This document shows positions 11,142-22,400 of a stretch of 64,000 bases of DNA, piece after piece (position 1 is the stretch's first letter; each line of letters begins with the position of its first letter). The position numbers and the translations under genes were made by a program. The notes beneath the pieces are model-generated. The model was not told where the DNA came from and ran no database searches. It saw only the letters and a program-made list of their open reading frames with translations. Source of the DNA: Astragalus membranaceus (taxonomy: Eukaryota; Streptophyta; Magnoliopsida; Fabales; Fabaceae); contig CM076847.1 of the NCBI GenBank assembly GCA_039519185.1, positions 81,133,100 through 81,197,099 on the forward strand. The letters are read 5' to 3'.

Positions 11142-13548
11142 TGTAACAGCCCAAAATAATTAGTTAATTTATTTAATTAATTATCTAGGGTTTGTGTTTG
11201 AGAAAAATAAAATAAAATGATAGGAATAATTATTTAGGGATTTTATGTGATAGAATATTAGAAATAATTAGTTGTTAGTATATGTGGATAGGTGGTGGCG
11301 AATTAGAGGTGTTAGTGGAGGCCCATGATTAAGTCATAAACTAAGAAAGCCCGTGATTGGTTAAGTGAGCCTATAAATAAGGAGTTTTTAAGTTAGGGTT
11401 TCATTAGTTGAGAAAATTAGATTTTGTGAGAGAGTGAGAGCTAAGGAGTGGCGGCCAAGGCAAGGAAAAAGAGAGGAATTTCGTGGCTTCCATAGAGAAA
11501 AAGAAAGAGAGGAGTTCGTGACCAAGAAAGAAAAGAGGAGAGAGAAGAAAAGCTAAGTTTTTCAAGGTTTCTAAGCCTAAGGATTCGAGTTCTTCAATAA
11601 GGTAAGGGGGCTCTCGTTCATAGTTAATAATTTATAAACCACGAAATCATGGGTACTAGGTGTTAGGAGTAGTTGTTTAAATTGCTGTTGATGTTTATAA
11701 TATCTATATGTGGCTGAAGTGTGATGGTTGTTTGTGTTGTTGAATTCACTGTTTTGAGATGTTCTGACATAGGTTTAGTATTTCAGTGACTGAGAACGTT
11801 TTACTAATTGAAAAATTATGTGGTTTGTCATTTCGAAAACTTGATTGAATGCTTGTTAATTTGACGCTGGTTTGGTTGCGTTTAGAGCTGTGTAGCTCGA
11901 GTTATGAATTCCACAAGTTAGGGTAATATTCTGGAAGCATTCTGGACGTAGGTTCGGTATTTTTTTAAAACTGGGAACTTTCTGTTCGTCAAAAAATTAT
12001 GGGACTTTTTTTGTTAGAAAACAGACTTAATTTTGGTCACTTTGGCACTGGTTTGGTTAAATTTGGAGTAGTGTAGCTCGAGTTATGACCGTCCCAAGTC
12101 AGGTCAAATTTCTGGACTTAAACTAGGTATAGGTTCAGTGTTTCAGGTCTTGTGTCTTCAATTGAACTCTGATTTGAACGATTCTTTTTCCATTAGAAAC
12201 TATACTCAAATTGCTTTTGTTAAGGCTAAGGTTTTGTTCCATTTGGTCAAGTGTAAGTCAGTTTAGAGTGATTTGAAGTGGAAGGACAGAATCTGTCCAG
12301 TCTGGGAACCATTCGGGTTGTTTCTAAAAACTGTACTAACTGGCTAATAATGTAAATGTGATGTTTATGACGATGTCGTGATGTGATTGTGATGTTTATG
12401 ATGCATATTAATGGTGAATATATCTTGGTGATTGGTGAGTATATAAATTATTGGTGAGCAATATAAATACGTTTATGACGATGTCGTGAGGTGATTGTGA
12501 TGTTTATGATGCATATTAATGGTGAATATATCTTGGTGATTGGTGAGTATATAAATTATTGGTGAGCAATATAAATACGTTTATGACGATGTCGTGAGGT
12601 GATTGTGATGTTTATGATGCATATTAATGGTGAATATATCTTGGTGATTGGTGAGTATATAAATTATTGGTGAGCAATATAAATACGTTTATGACGATGT
12701 CGTGAGGTGATTGTGATGTTTATGATGCATATTAATGGTGAATATATCTTGGTGATTGGTGAGTATATAAATTATTGGTGAGCAATATAAATACATCATT
12801 TGGTGTTTTGGTGTCATGGTGCATAGTCATGGTGTCGCATATTCATATGCATTTCTGGTGAATAGGCCTCGGCCTCTTAAAATGTTTTGGTGAATGCCCT
12901 CAAGGCAATTTTGGTGAATGGATCCACATGCATATGCCCAGTGGAGTTTTGGGTTGCATTTCATACATTGCATACACGTCCTGTGTTTGATTGCGTCTTC
13001 TTAAACTAATGGTGTAACTGTATTCTGGGTGTAACTGTATTTGGTGTGACGGTACTTGATGTAACAGTATTCGGCGTAACTGCATTTGGTGTAACTGTAT
13101 TGATGGTGTAGTTAAATTGATGGTATCCCTGGTGTGCCTATTATACTGTGTTTCTTGTTTTATCTATTATTATCTATGTAGTGAGACTCACCCTACTGCG
13201 TCGTGTTGCCTCGTATGTCGGCAACCTGCAGGTGACGGTGACTGAAGGTGGCTAGAGATTCTTTTTCTAGTATGGTCGAGTCGGCTCTGATACGTAGCAC
13301 TCGGGAGGGTTGTCCTTGTGTCTTTCCTTATGTGTTATGTATATGCCTTTCTAAGTTGTAAACCTTTTGAAGTATGATTGCCAAGTTAAACCTTTTTATT
13401 TCCGCTGCATGTTTTTGAAAAGAAGTTAGTTATAATTAAAGTACTCTGTTTGCGAAGTGGTTTTCCGGTTCGAAAAATGTGACACTCTTTTGGCGCGAAA
13501 AACTCTGATATTTTTTAATAACCGTTGGGTAGAAAAGGGGGTGTTACA
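11142..13548 (+). repeat. Solo LTR, Ty3/gypsy (chromovirus/Tekay style)
   Basis: It begins TGTAACAGCCC and ends GGGGGTGTTACA, with ACGGC duplicated at 11137-11141 and 13549-13553; level-2 protease sequence resumes on the far side. No internal region is present, so it is a solo LTR left by LTR-LTR recombination. The 3' portion (GAGACTCACCCTACTG... at 13181) is typical in layout of Tekay-like LTRs. It includes a 108-bp tandem repeat. Confidence 0.88.
12363..12794 (+). repeat. 108-bp tandem repeat, four copies
   Basis: GTTTATGACGATGTCGTGA recurs at 12363, 12471, 12579 and 12687, an exact 108-bp period, with almost identical units containing GGTGAATATATCTTGGTGA. It lies inside the solo LTR, so it arose within the LTR. 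Confidence 0.95.
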
Positions 13549-13553
13549 ACGGC

Positions 13554-13726
13554 TTTTTCCGGGGGTGAGTGTTAAGAACTTTATTGCGTCTCCGGTCATG
13601 CGCTTTGAGTCTTTGCTGTCAAGGTATCAATCTGCCCCCATACCTTGAAGCATACCAGCAAAGATCTAAAACAAGGTTCTCGGTACCCAAATCTCTTTGG
13701 GTCCTTGCGGGTTAGTGTTTGGTATG
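13554..13726 (-). pseudogene. Level 2 gag end and protease start
   Basis: The minus strand continues the gag linker broken at 48913 (GPKEIWVPRT) and runs into the protease active-site region WYLDSKDSKRMTGD. The retroviral-type aspartic protease motif DSG reads DSK, and a stop precedes it. The level-3 LTR separates it from the rest of gag and the solo LTR at 11142 separates it from the downstream protease. Confidence 0.75.
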
Positions 13727-13931
13727 GTTCCTGTAACATCCCCTATTTTTCTATTTTAATTATATTGGCATGGAATTATTTTTGGTGATTATTTATGTTT
13801 GTTGAAAAATAAAATATTATGGAAATAAATTTGTTGATTGATTAAATATAAGTTTTATGTGTGTTTGATAATTAGTTAAAGTTAAGTTAAAGTAATTAGG
13901 AGTGAGTTAAATAAACATTAGTGGAGGAGGG

Positions 13932-16291
13932 TGTAACACCCGTTTCTACCCCTTTCATTTATAACGATTATCAGAGTGCACAAAAAAATTCTTTTTCAAA
14001 AATATTAATTTAATTTGATAGAAAAGAATGTCACATCGTCGCTTATAAAACTCATCAAGTCATAAAGTTGAAACTTCAAGAATAATCACGTCGCAGCGGA
14101 AATCACAATAGCTCACAAAACATCGCTCAGACACGTCTCATAATAACAACATAATCATTAAACAGTTAATCAATAGCTAACAACTCCATCTAACGCCCCC
14201 TAGGTGCTACAGTATCAGAGAGCGACTCGACAGACACCCCAACAGCTAACAAAGAAGGCAGCAAGTCCTTCACTCGCGGGTACCTGCAGCGTTGCCACGA
14301 TAGAGCAACATTCCAAGCAGCAAGGGTGAATCTTCAAACAGCATAAAGGCAAATATAATAATCAATATAATGGAGAACATCGTCTACAACTACCATAACA
14401 CACTTAACGTCGCTCTTCAATCACCACAGACTACATCGGCAAACAACCTTACAAACACACTCACAAGTAATTACGTCGCTTTTATGCATATGTATGAAGA
14501 TGCAAACATGCATGTGGTACCATCGTCGCAAAAATACAATCGTCGCTTAGACCGCAGCCTTTTCATCGTCGCTAGACCGCAGCCTTTTCATCGTCGCTAG
14601 ACCGCAGCCTTTTCATCGTCGCTTATCGTGCATATGAAATGCATGAGACTCCATGATCAAACAACACACTATAAATCACACATCAGCAAACATCACTTAT
14701 ATCATCACAACATCACTCATAGCATTTCATCGTCACTTATAACGTCATCGTCGCTTTTAACATCTCATCGTCGCTTTTTGGCCGTAACCGACCCAACACT
14801 GTCATTATCTTCACTTTGGTCCTAACAACCCACTCATCAACTTCGCTACATAATTTAATTTAACCCACAATAGACTTGCGTTAACTTCACATAATCAATT
14901 AGTCACACAGCACACCTCCACATCAACTTCACATTTAATTTAGAAACATCACATTTACTTTTAAGAAAACAGTGTCTTTAACTTTGCAGAAATTGCTCAC
15001 TTTGTATTTAGGGAATAACATCTTTAATTTAAGAGAAAACCACACCATCACTGTCGTTCCTTTAAAAAATCATTTTTCCTTCATCCAATTCTCACGTTTC
15101 TTTAAAAATCATTTCCCTCTCATTATCAAATCAAAGCACAGTTGAATTACCAATTTAAAATTAATCCCTCATTTGCCTCATCCAACCACTAACAATTCAC
15201 CAATCAATTTGTCCAGAATTCATCAATTATTCAAGAACAACCTTAATTAGTCAAATACTTCCAATTCACCAAAATTTCGTAAAACATGTCATTCTTCAAC
15301 ACTTTCAGTTTCATCAAATCATTACCAACAACAACAATATATTCACAATTATCGGGCCATCAATATGTCACGAACAACAACAATATATCAACCAATTTTT
15401 CAAGACCATCAATTCATCACCAACCTCACAGTTCATCAGGTTCATTTTAATTCTTCGCAATTCATCAAAATTCATCACCAGCTTCAATCAATTCTTCACT
15501 CAATCATAAACAACAATTATGCACAAATCATCAACAGAAAATATCATTAAATCACCAACAACAAACATCACAACTCATCTCAAATTCACAACAACAACAA
15601 TTCACCAAAAGATTCAAATACAACAACTAATACCCCTAGGCATCATAGAACTACCCTCCCACATATTAACCATTATATAAACCCTTATAATGCGAGACTC
15701 CCCTTACCTCGAATACGTAAGCTCCTTAGAAGTCGAACGGAGTACCACCGAGTAACCACCGCAACACACGATCTCTTCCTCTCCTTTTTCTTTGCGCGAT
15801 CTTCCTTCCCTTTTCTTCTCACTCTCTCGCGATCCCACCCCCTCTTCTCTCCTTTCTTTTCTTTCTTTCTCCTCCCTCTTCTCAGCGTGATCACTCTCTC
15901 TTTCTTCTATTCTCCTCTTCGTGATCTCTCTACACTCTAGGGTTTCCTTCTTTCTCTTCTCTTTCTCCTTTCTTTTTCACGTTTCTGTTTTCTTTCTTTC
16001 AGCCGTTTTCTCTCTCTCTCTCTCACGCTCCCTCTCTTCCAAAAAAAAAATGAGAGAAACACTAACCTTAGGCCTTTTATACGTTGGGCTTAAGCAGCTT
16101 GGGTCCTTTTTACACCGTAATTGGTTTCTAATACTACTCCTCCTTCCTAATTAAGTTACCAATCACTTCTTTACTATTCACCGCCCTCCCTTCAACCTAG
16201 TTACTTTATTATTATTCTAAAATAGCCCCCAAATACTCCTTAATTAATTAATTAATTAAATAAACGCTTGATCTATTTTTGGGGCGTTACA
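13932..16291 (-). repeat. 3' LTR of the gypsy remnant
   Basis: The minus strand starts TGTAACGCCCC after the polypurine tract AAGTGGGGGAGAG and ends CGGGTGTTACA at 13932, about 2.36 kb. The stretch at 14820-15650 is CAACAA/TTCATCA-rich low-complexity sequence; 15770-16060 is CT-rich (GA-rich on the sense strand), as in LTR leaders. No partner LTR is present in the window. Confidence 0.75.
14035..14780. repeat. CGTCGCT-rich repeat cluster
   Basis: CGTCGC recurs about eleven times in about 750 bp. At 14540-14635 it forms a short tandem array with a unit of about 26 bp (CATCGTCGCTAGACCGCAGC). It is GC-rich against its surroundings. Function unknown. Confidence 0.7.
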
Positions 16292-16566
16292 ACTCTCCCC
16301 CACTTAAAATATTTTCGTCCTCGAAAATTTCACCTCACAAGAACTTGTCTATGCGCTAAGCTACTCATACCCAAGGTTACACCTAACCCACTCAAAGGCA
16401 ATCAAACAAAATTCACAATAAAGAAACACATCAGGCAACACATTACAATCTTTACAATTAATACAGCGCTTAAACGTACCTCAACTGCTACTATCACTCC
16501 TCCGTAGATTCATCACCCGCCAAAACAAACACTCTACCCCTGGGCTTCTCCTTCTTCGGTTTTGGA
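16292..16566 (-). pseudogene. Gypsy internal tail: gag C-terminus and 3' UTR
   Basis: The minus strand encodes about 21 codons including KEKPRGRVFVLAGDE and then a stop. That is the region just after the zinc knuckle in Tekay/Del-type Gag. It is followed within about 200 bp by TCGAGGACGAA and the polypurine tract, which normally lie after integrase. So pol is absent, either by deletion or because the element was a gag-only (TR-GAG-like) form. The rest of gag is missing. Confidence 0.6.
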
Positions 16567-16884
16567 TGTAACAGCCCAGGTCCACCGCAGCGGCCACCCC
16601 GGTCCCACTGTTACCTCACGGTCTTCTCTACCCCTCTTGTAGAGTTTTTGCCTTCAGTGGGAATCGAACCTTGCACCTGAGGCATAAGTGCAAGTTAAAC
16701 CCCCTTCCCACTACCAATTGAGCGCGCGCTCAATTGGTAGTGGGAAGGGGGTTTAACTTGCACTTATGCCTCAGGTGCAAGGTTCGATTCCCACGGAAGG
16801 CAAAAACTCTACAAGAGGGGTAGAGAAGACCGTGAGGTAACAGTGGGACCGGGGTGGCCGCTGCGGTGGACCTGGGCTGTTACC
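16567..16884. repeat. 318-bp palindrome built of two head-to-head SINE-like units
   Basis: Left and right arms are reverse complements about a centre AGCGC/GCGCT at 16725/16726, with one mismatch seen (CCTTCAGTG against CACGGAAGG). The plus-strand arm has tRNA-like features: GCTCAATTGGTAGTGGG (A-box-like) and GGTTCGATTCC (B box). It ends GGGCTGTTACCTTTTTA, a SINE-like T-rich 3' end. Transcription across it would give a near-perfect long hairpin RNA. Confidence 0.85.
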
Positions 16885-16890
16885 TTTTTA

Positions 16891-17208
16891 TGTAACAGCC
16901 CAGGTCCACCGCAGCGGCCACCCCGGTCCCACTGTTACCTCACGGTCTTTTCTACCCCCCTTGTAGAATTTTTGCCTTCCGTGGGAATCGAACCTTGCAC
17001 CTGAGGCATAAGTACAAGTTAAACCCCCTTCCCACTACCAATTGAGTGCGCGCTCAATTGGTAGTGGGAAGGGGGTTTAACTTGCACTTATGCCTCAGGT
17101 GCAAGGTTCGATTCCCACGGAAGGCAAAAATTCTACAAGAGGGGTAGAAAAGACCGTGAGGTAACAGTGGGACCGGGGTGGCCGCTGCGGTGGACCTGGG
17201 CTGTTACA
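16891..17208. repeat. Second 318-bp palindrome, same family
   Basis: It begins TGTAACAGCCC and ends GGGCTGTTACA with its centre at 17049/17050 and one visible arm mismatch near the centre (GAGTGC/GCGCTC). It is separated from the first palindrome by six bases. Units therefore run minus, plus, minus, plus. It directly abuts the GAGGG target duplication at 17209. Confidence 0.85.
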
Positions 17209-17213
17209 GAGGG

Positions 17214-18004
17214 CACTTTAGTCTTTGCACATAATAAGTGAGGGGTAGTACAGTCTTTACACCCTAAATGAGTGAGCAGCTGAAGCCCCACACCCCTATA
17301 CTCAGCCCACCCCTTCAATTGTCCCAAAAAGCCAAAATCTGGAAAACAGAAGCAAGATAGAGAGAATAGAGAGAGAGAGAGGTCACGAAGGAGAGAAGAG
17401 GAAGAGGGAAGGCTCGATCTGAATGCATGTCCTGTTTCTCACCACCATCCTTCATCATTTCCCTTCCTCTTCCCATTGACACCACTTTTGCAAGCTGCAA
17501 CCCATCCATCTCCAATTCACCATTGATGAACCTCAATCTCAAAATGGAAGTGAAGAGTGTTGCATGTGAGGTTTGAGCTTTACACTCTGCACTAGAAACC
17601 TTAGCAAGCATTAGGGAGATCATTTGATAGCTAGATTCGAAGTGGGGGGAAGCTAGGTTCGATCAGCCCATCCTTGCAGCTTTGGAGCGATTCCGGAGAA
17701 AGTTCGTGAGTTGGTGTTGTGATCGAGTCCGAGGAGAGTTCGTGGTTCTCGGGAACGGTTGAATCGTTGAAGTCTCGGCAAATAGGTGAGTTCTATACTC
17801 ACTAGGGATTGATTTTCGTGTGTATGTATTCTGAATCGAGTCACGCGTTTTATGAAAACCGATATTGAACCATTTTATAAAAACATCGTCTGAATCGTTG
17901 AATTGTGAGATGTGTTGAGTTGATTATGAATGGTTGTTATGATCGATGATTGATTGTTGATTGGATGTGTGAGTTATGTGGTTGCCATGACTGTTTGAAT
18001 ATAT
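17214..18004 (+). repeat. Level 3 LTR, middle part
   Basis: It starts CACTTTAGTCTTTGCAC and has GA-rich leader-like sequence at 17355-17410. The short open frames at 17133-17844 on the minus strand show no domain and I treat them as chance. It ends with TATAT, the duplication of the dimer. Confidence 0.7.
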
Positions 18005-19435
18005 TGTGGATACCTTGTGTTGCAGGTAACCTGATATTGCAGGATGTGTTTTGATGATGAAAAAGACAAAGGTAAGATTGACGGTCAAAGTCAATAAAAG
18101 TGACTAAACGTCAAAGTCACAATCCAAGACAAGCAAGCCAAGAACTGAAGATTCAAGTTTAAGGGTAGTCCTTAAATATAAGGGTAGTCATTAGGGTTTG
18201 GGTGTGTCTTAGGAAAAAGTGTAAGCTCTTTCAAAGGTCAGCTCGTATATCAAAGTCTCACACACTCACAAAGTTTTTTAAAGTTGCATGCATATTTACG
18301 TAAACATTTCTATCACCTTTAAAATAACAAAATCGATTTCCTCATGCATAAACAAATATCAAAATCGATTTTCAGGTAAAATAGAAAAGCTATAAATCGA
18401 TTTTCAGGTCATGTACTTTCAGTACATAAATCGATTTCTGAGCCAAATATTTTTTAAGGGAAGAATCGATTCCCAACCTTTTGCACACAAACTGAGAATC
18501 GATTCCCACTTGTCTCAGGCAAGCTGAAAATCGATTCCTACATATTTTCACTAAGTATAGAATCGATTCCTAGCTTTCCATGGCACTCAAGAATCGATTT
18601 CCCATATTTTCCAAACAAAGATAAATCGATTCCTCACCTAAATAAATCGATTCCTAGATCAAATACATTTTAACTAAGAATCGATTCCTACACTATTTTC
18701 AACGTAAAAATGAATTCCTCATAGCCTATAAATAGGCAGTGCTTCACGATTCATTTTACACAACACACAACTCAACCCACTTGCATGAAACAGAAAACTT
18801 TTGAGAAAACTCTTCACGCTTATACTTTTGCTCGTCACGCACCGTTGGTCTGTCTGAGCTGATCTGTTGCTAAGAGTTAGTTGGGGTTGTATTCTTCAAG
18901 TTGTAATATCTGCCTACACTAGAGGTATTTCTGCATTTACAATTGTTTATTATTTAATTGTTGTGTTTTGTTCTAGGGAGTGGGGTATCTCTCTAGGGTA
19001 GCTGCATGTACTAGGAAGTGGGGTATCTTTCTAGGGCAGTTGATTGTAACAGGGGTGGGGTATCTCTTGTTATATTAGATCTAAGGGCTCTCTATAGGTG
19101 GGGTATCCTAGGAGGAGAGTGCCTGAGTCTGTAAAGGTTTTCCAAGGCACCTGTAAGCCTTGTTGTGTTAGTGGAAAAATCTCACAAGGGTGTGAGGACT
19201 GGACGTAGGTCACTAGGAGGTGACCGAACCAGGATAAATCTCTGTGTGCTTTACTGCTTTCCTGCGTTACTGTTATTCTACTTTACTGCTTTATATTCTA
19301 ATTCCTTCGCTTCCACTTAACCTGCGCGAAAATTGATCTAAGTCATTGAAAAGGGGAAAAACGTTTTCGAAAGATTTGAAAAGTTTTTAAATCTCAATTC
19401 ACCCCCCCTCTTGAGACTGAAGCCACTTGGTAACA
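18005..19435 (+). repeat. Dimer LTR A (5')
   Basis: It starts TGTGGATACC and ends TTGGTAACA, followed two bases later by the primer-binding site. It is the reference copy; against B and C I see only one to three base differences. Confidence 0.95.
18331..18734 (+). promoter_or_regulatory. U3 promoter block, LTR A: AATCGATT array plus TATA box
   Basis: Twelve perfect AATCGATT palindromes at 18331-18690, mostly spaced 25-40 bp and often continuing CCTA, are followed about 40 bp later by TATAAATA (18727-18734). Transcription would start soon after. The motif's binding protein is unknown. Confidence 0.65.
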
Positions 19436-19437
19436 AG

Positions 19438-19449
19438 TGGCATCAAAGC
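19438..19449 (+). other. Primer-binding site, copy 1
   Basis: TGGCATCAAAGC lies two bases after the LTR. The usual copia site complementary to initiator tRNA-Met is TGGTATCAGAGC; this has two changes, one of them private (copy 2 reads TGGTATC). Confidence 0.85.
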
Positions 19450-19487
19450 TAGACTCTTGTATAAAGGGCCTAGCAGCTTCAAGAGAA

Positions 19488-22400
19488 ATGGCTTCAGGTT
19501 GGTCTACGCAAGAGGGTGCTTCTCTTACCCGTCCTCTGGGATTCAACGGGAAAGATTACGCATATTGGAAAGAAAGAATGAGAATCTTTATTGAAGGGGT
19601 AGACTTAGATGTTTGGGATGCTGTGGAAAAAGGACCCTATGTCCCCACACACTTAGTAGATGGTATTCTTACTATTAAAAGTAGAAATGAATGGTCTGAT
19701 GATGAGAAAAGAAAAGTGCAACATAATTTACGTGCCAAAAATATTATTACTTCTGCTTTAAGTCCTGATGAATTTTTTCGAGTTTCAAACTGTAAATCTG
19801 CCCAAGAAATGTGGGATAATCTCCAAGTTACTCATGAGGGTACAAATGAAGTGAAAAGGGCAAGAACAAATACTCTTATCAGAGAGTACGAATTATTTAG
19901 AATGAATACAGGTGAAACAATACCAGAAATGTAGAAAAGGTTCACTCACATTGTGAATCAGTTAAGCTTGTTGGGTAAGTCATTTCCTGCAGAGGATCTA
20001 ATCAACAAAGTTTTGAGATGTCTGAATAGAGAATGGCAACCTAAGGTTACTGCTATAGCTGAATCAAGAAATTTAGCTACCATGACTCTGGCTACTCTGT
20101 TCGGTAAACTTCAAGAGCATGAACTAGAACTCACTCGTCTAGCTGAGTACGAAAATACAGATAAGAAAAAGAAAAGCTTGGCTCTAAAAGCATCTTGTTC
20201 TAGTCAATTTGATGATAGTGACAACTCAGATGATGAAATTGATGAAAGTGAAGAGAATATGGCTCTTATGGTTCGGAAGTTCAAAAGGTTCATGAAAAGC
20301 AACAACTATCCAAAGAAGAACTTCAAATCAAAAAGGTTCTCCAGCAAAGAAAGTACATCCGGTCCTCCTACTTGTTATGAATGCGGAAAACCCGGGCACA
20401 TGAAAATGGAATGTCCTAATCTACAGAAAAAGGACTCCAAATCTGAAAAGAAGGCATTCAAAAATAACAAAGGAAGAAAAGCCTACATCGCATGGGAAGA
20501 CAACTGCATGGATTCATCAGATGAATCAGAAGATGAAGAAGCTCAAGTTGCATTAATGGCTGATCATGAAAGCGAAAATGAAAACGAGGTATGCTTCAAG
20601 GTACGGGGGTCAGATTGGTACCTTGACAGCGGATGCTCAAAGCACATGACTGGAGATATTACAAAGTTCCTAACTCTTACCCCCAAATCAAGCGGTCATG
20701 TGACTTATGGTGACAATAACAGAGGAAGAATCCTTGGTGAAGGTAAAGTTGGTAAAGACTTATCTACTGCTATTGATAATGTGCTCTATGTTGAAGGTCT
20801 TAAACATAATCTTTTAAGCATTAGCCAACTTTGTGATAAAGGAAATAGGGTAATATTTGACTCAGGTTCATGCATCATTGAGGATAAACAAAGTAAACAA
20901 GTTAGAATGATAGGAAATAGAGTAGAAAACATATACATGATGAGTTTAGATAGTGTTTCATCACATAATGCATGTTGCCTCATTAGTAAGGAAGAAAACT
21001 CTTGGTTATGGCACCGTAGAACAGCTCATATTCATATGGATCATCTTAACAAGCTAGTGTCTAAAGATCTAGTTAGTGGTTTGCCTAATATCAAGTTTGA
21101 AAAATATAAATTGTGTGATGCATGCCAAAAGGGTAAACAGGTAAAAGTGTCCTTTAAATCAAAGAATATTGTGTCTACTAACAAACCTTTGCAGCTGTTA
21201 CACATGGATCTATTTGGTCCCTCAAGGACAAAAAGTTATGGTGGAAATTACTATGCTCTAGTTATAGTAGATGATTATTCAAGGTATACCTGGACTCTCT
21301 TTCTGGCAAATAAGAGCGAAGCTTTTGGAGCATTCAAAAAGCTTGCTCGCAGCATTCAAAATGAGAAAGAATTGAAGATTGTCTCAATTCGATCTGATCA
21401 CGGTGGAGAATTTGAAAATGAAAAATTCGAAATCCTATGTGAAGAACTTGGTATAAATCACAACTTCTCAGCACCTAGAACTCCTCAACAAAATGGAGTT
21501 GTTGAAAGGAAAAATCGATCATTGGAGGAACTTGCCAGAACAATGCTAAATGATCATGACATCCCAAAATACTTTTGGGCGGATGCTGTAAGTACTGCTT
21601 GTTATGTTATGAATAGAGTTCTAATTAGGCCTATTTTAAAGAAAACCCCCTATGAACTTTACAAGGGGAGAAAACCAAATATTTCACACCTTCACACCTT
21701 TGGTTGCAAATGTTTTGTATTGAATAATGGAAAAGACAACCTAGGTAAATTCGATGCTAAAGCTGATGAAGGAATTTTTCTTGGTTACTCTTTATCTAGC
21801 AAGGCCTTTAGAATTTTTAATAAAAGAAATAAGGTAATTGAGGAATCTGTACATGTTACATTTGATGAAACTAACCCCAAAAGGCTGGGAAAGGTTATTG
21901 ATATTGCAGATGAACCTGAAGAGTTAGAGACAGGTGAGAAGAAGAAAGAAGAAGAAATAAAAACCACCCCTCAAGAGAAGTCAGAAGAAGGATCAAGCAG
22001 TGAACTTCCCAAGGAATGGAGAATCCCAAGGGATCACTCGCTTGAAAATGTCATAGGTGATGTAACAAAAGGGGTAACTACTCGTAACTCTCTTCGAAAT
22101 GCATGTAATCATATGGCTTTCGTATCTCAAATTGAACCTAGAAATATAGATGAAGCCGTAGTTGATGAACATTGGACTATTGCTATGCAAGAAGAGTTAA
22201 ATCAGTTTGAAAGAAACGAAGTGTGAGATCTAGTTCCTAGACCTGATAAACACCAGATAATAGGCACAAAATGGGTGTTTAAAAACAAGCTAGACGAATC
22301 AGGTATAATAATTAGGAACAAAGCTAGACTAGTTGCTAAAGGTTATAATCAAGAAGAAGGAATAGACTATGATGAAACGTATGCTCCTGTAGCTAGATTA

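Larger units (their letters stand above)
13932..17208 (-). mobile_element. Level 4': gag-only-like gypsy remnant ending in two palindromes
   Basis: GAGGG occurs at 13927-13931 and 17209-17213, and removing the segment makes the host LTR continuous (GAGGGCACTTTAGTC). Minus strand: 3' LTR 16291-13932, preceded by the tail of an internal region (16566-16292). Where the rest of the internal region and 5' LTR should be, there are only two ~318-bp palindromes (16567-17208). The right end, TGTAACAGCCC on the minus strand, resembles the LTR start TGTAACGCCCC only in its first six bases. Confidence 0.65.

Noticed and set aside
16720..16800. tRNA gene from the A/B-box-like sequence
   Set aside because: No complete cloverleaf or discriminator structure, and the sequence is embedded in a SINE-like palindrome present four times.
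17133..17844. Minus-strand short frames in the level-3 LTR
   Set aside because: They have no domain, partly overlap the palindrome, and lie in an LTR leader.
18331..18690. Regularly spaced repeats resembling a CRISPR array
   Set aside because: The repeat is only 8 bp, spacers vary in length and are themselves similar, and the context is a plant LTR promoter.
19437..19487. GTG-initiated extension of the copy 1 Gag (reads ASKLDSCIKG before the ATG)
   Set aside because: It overlaps the primer-binding site, and plant translation would start at the first ATG (19488).
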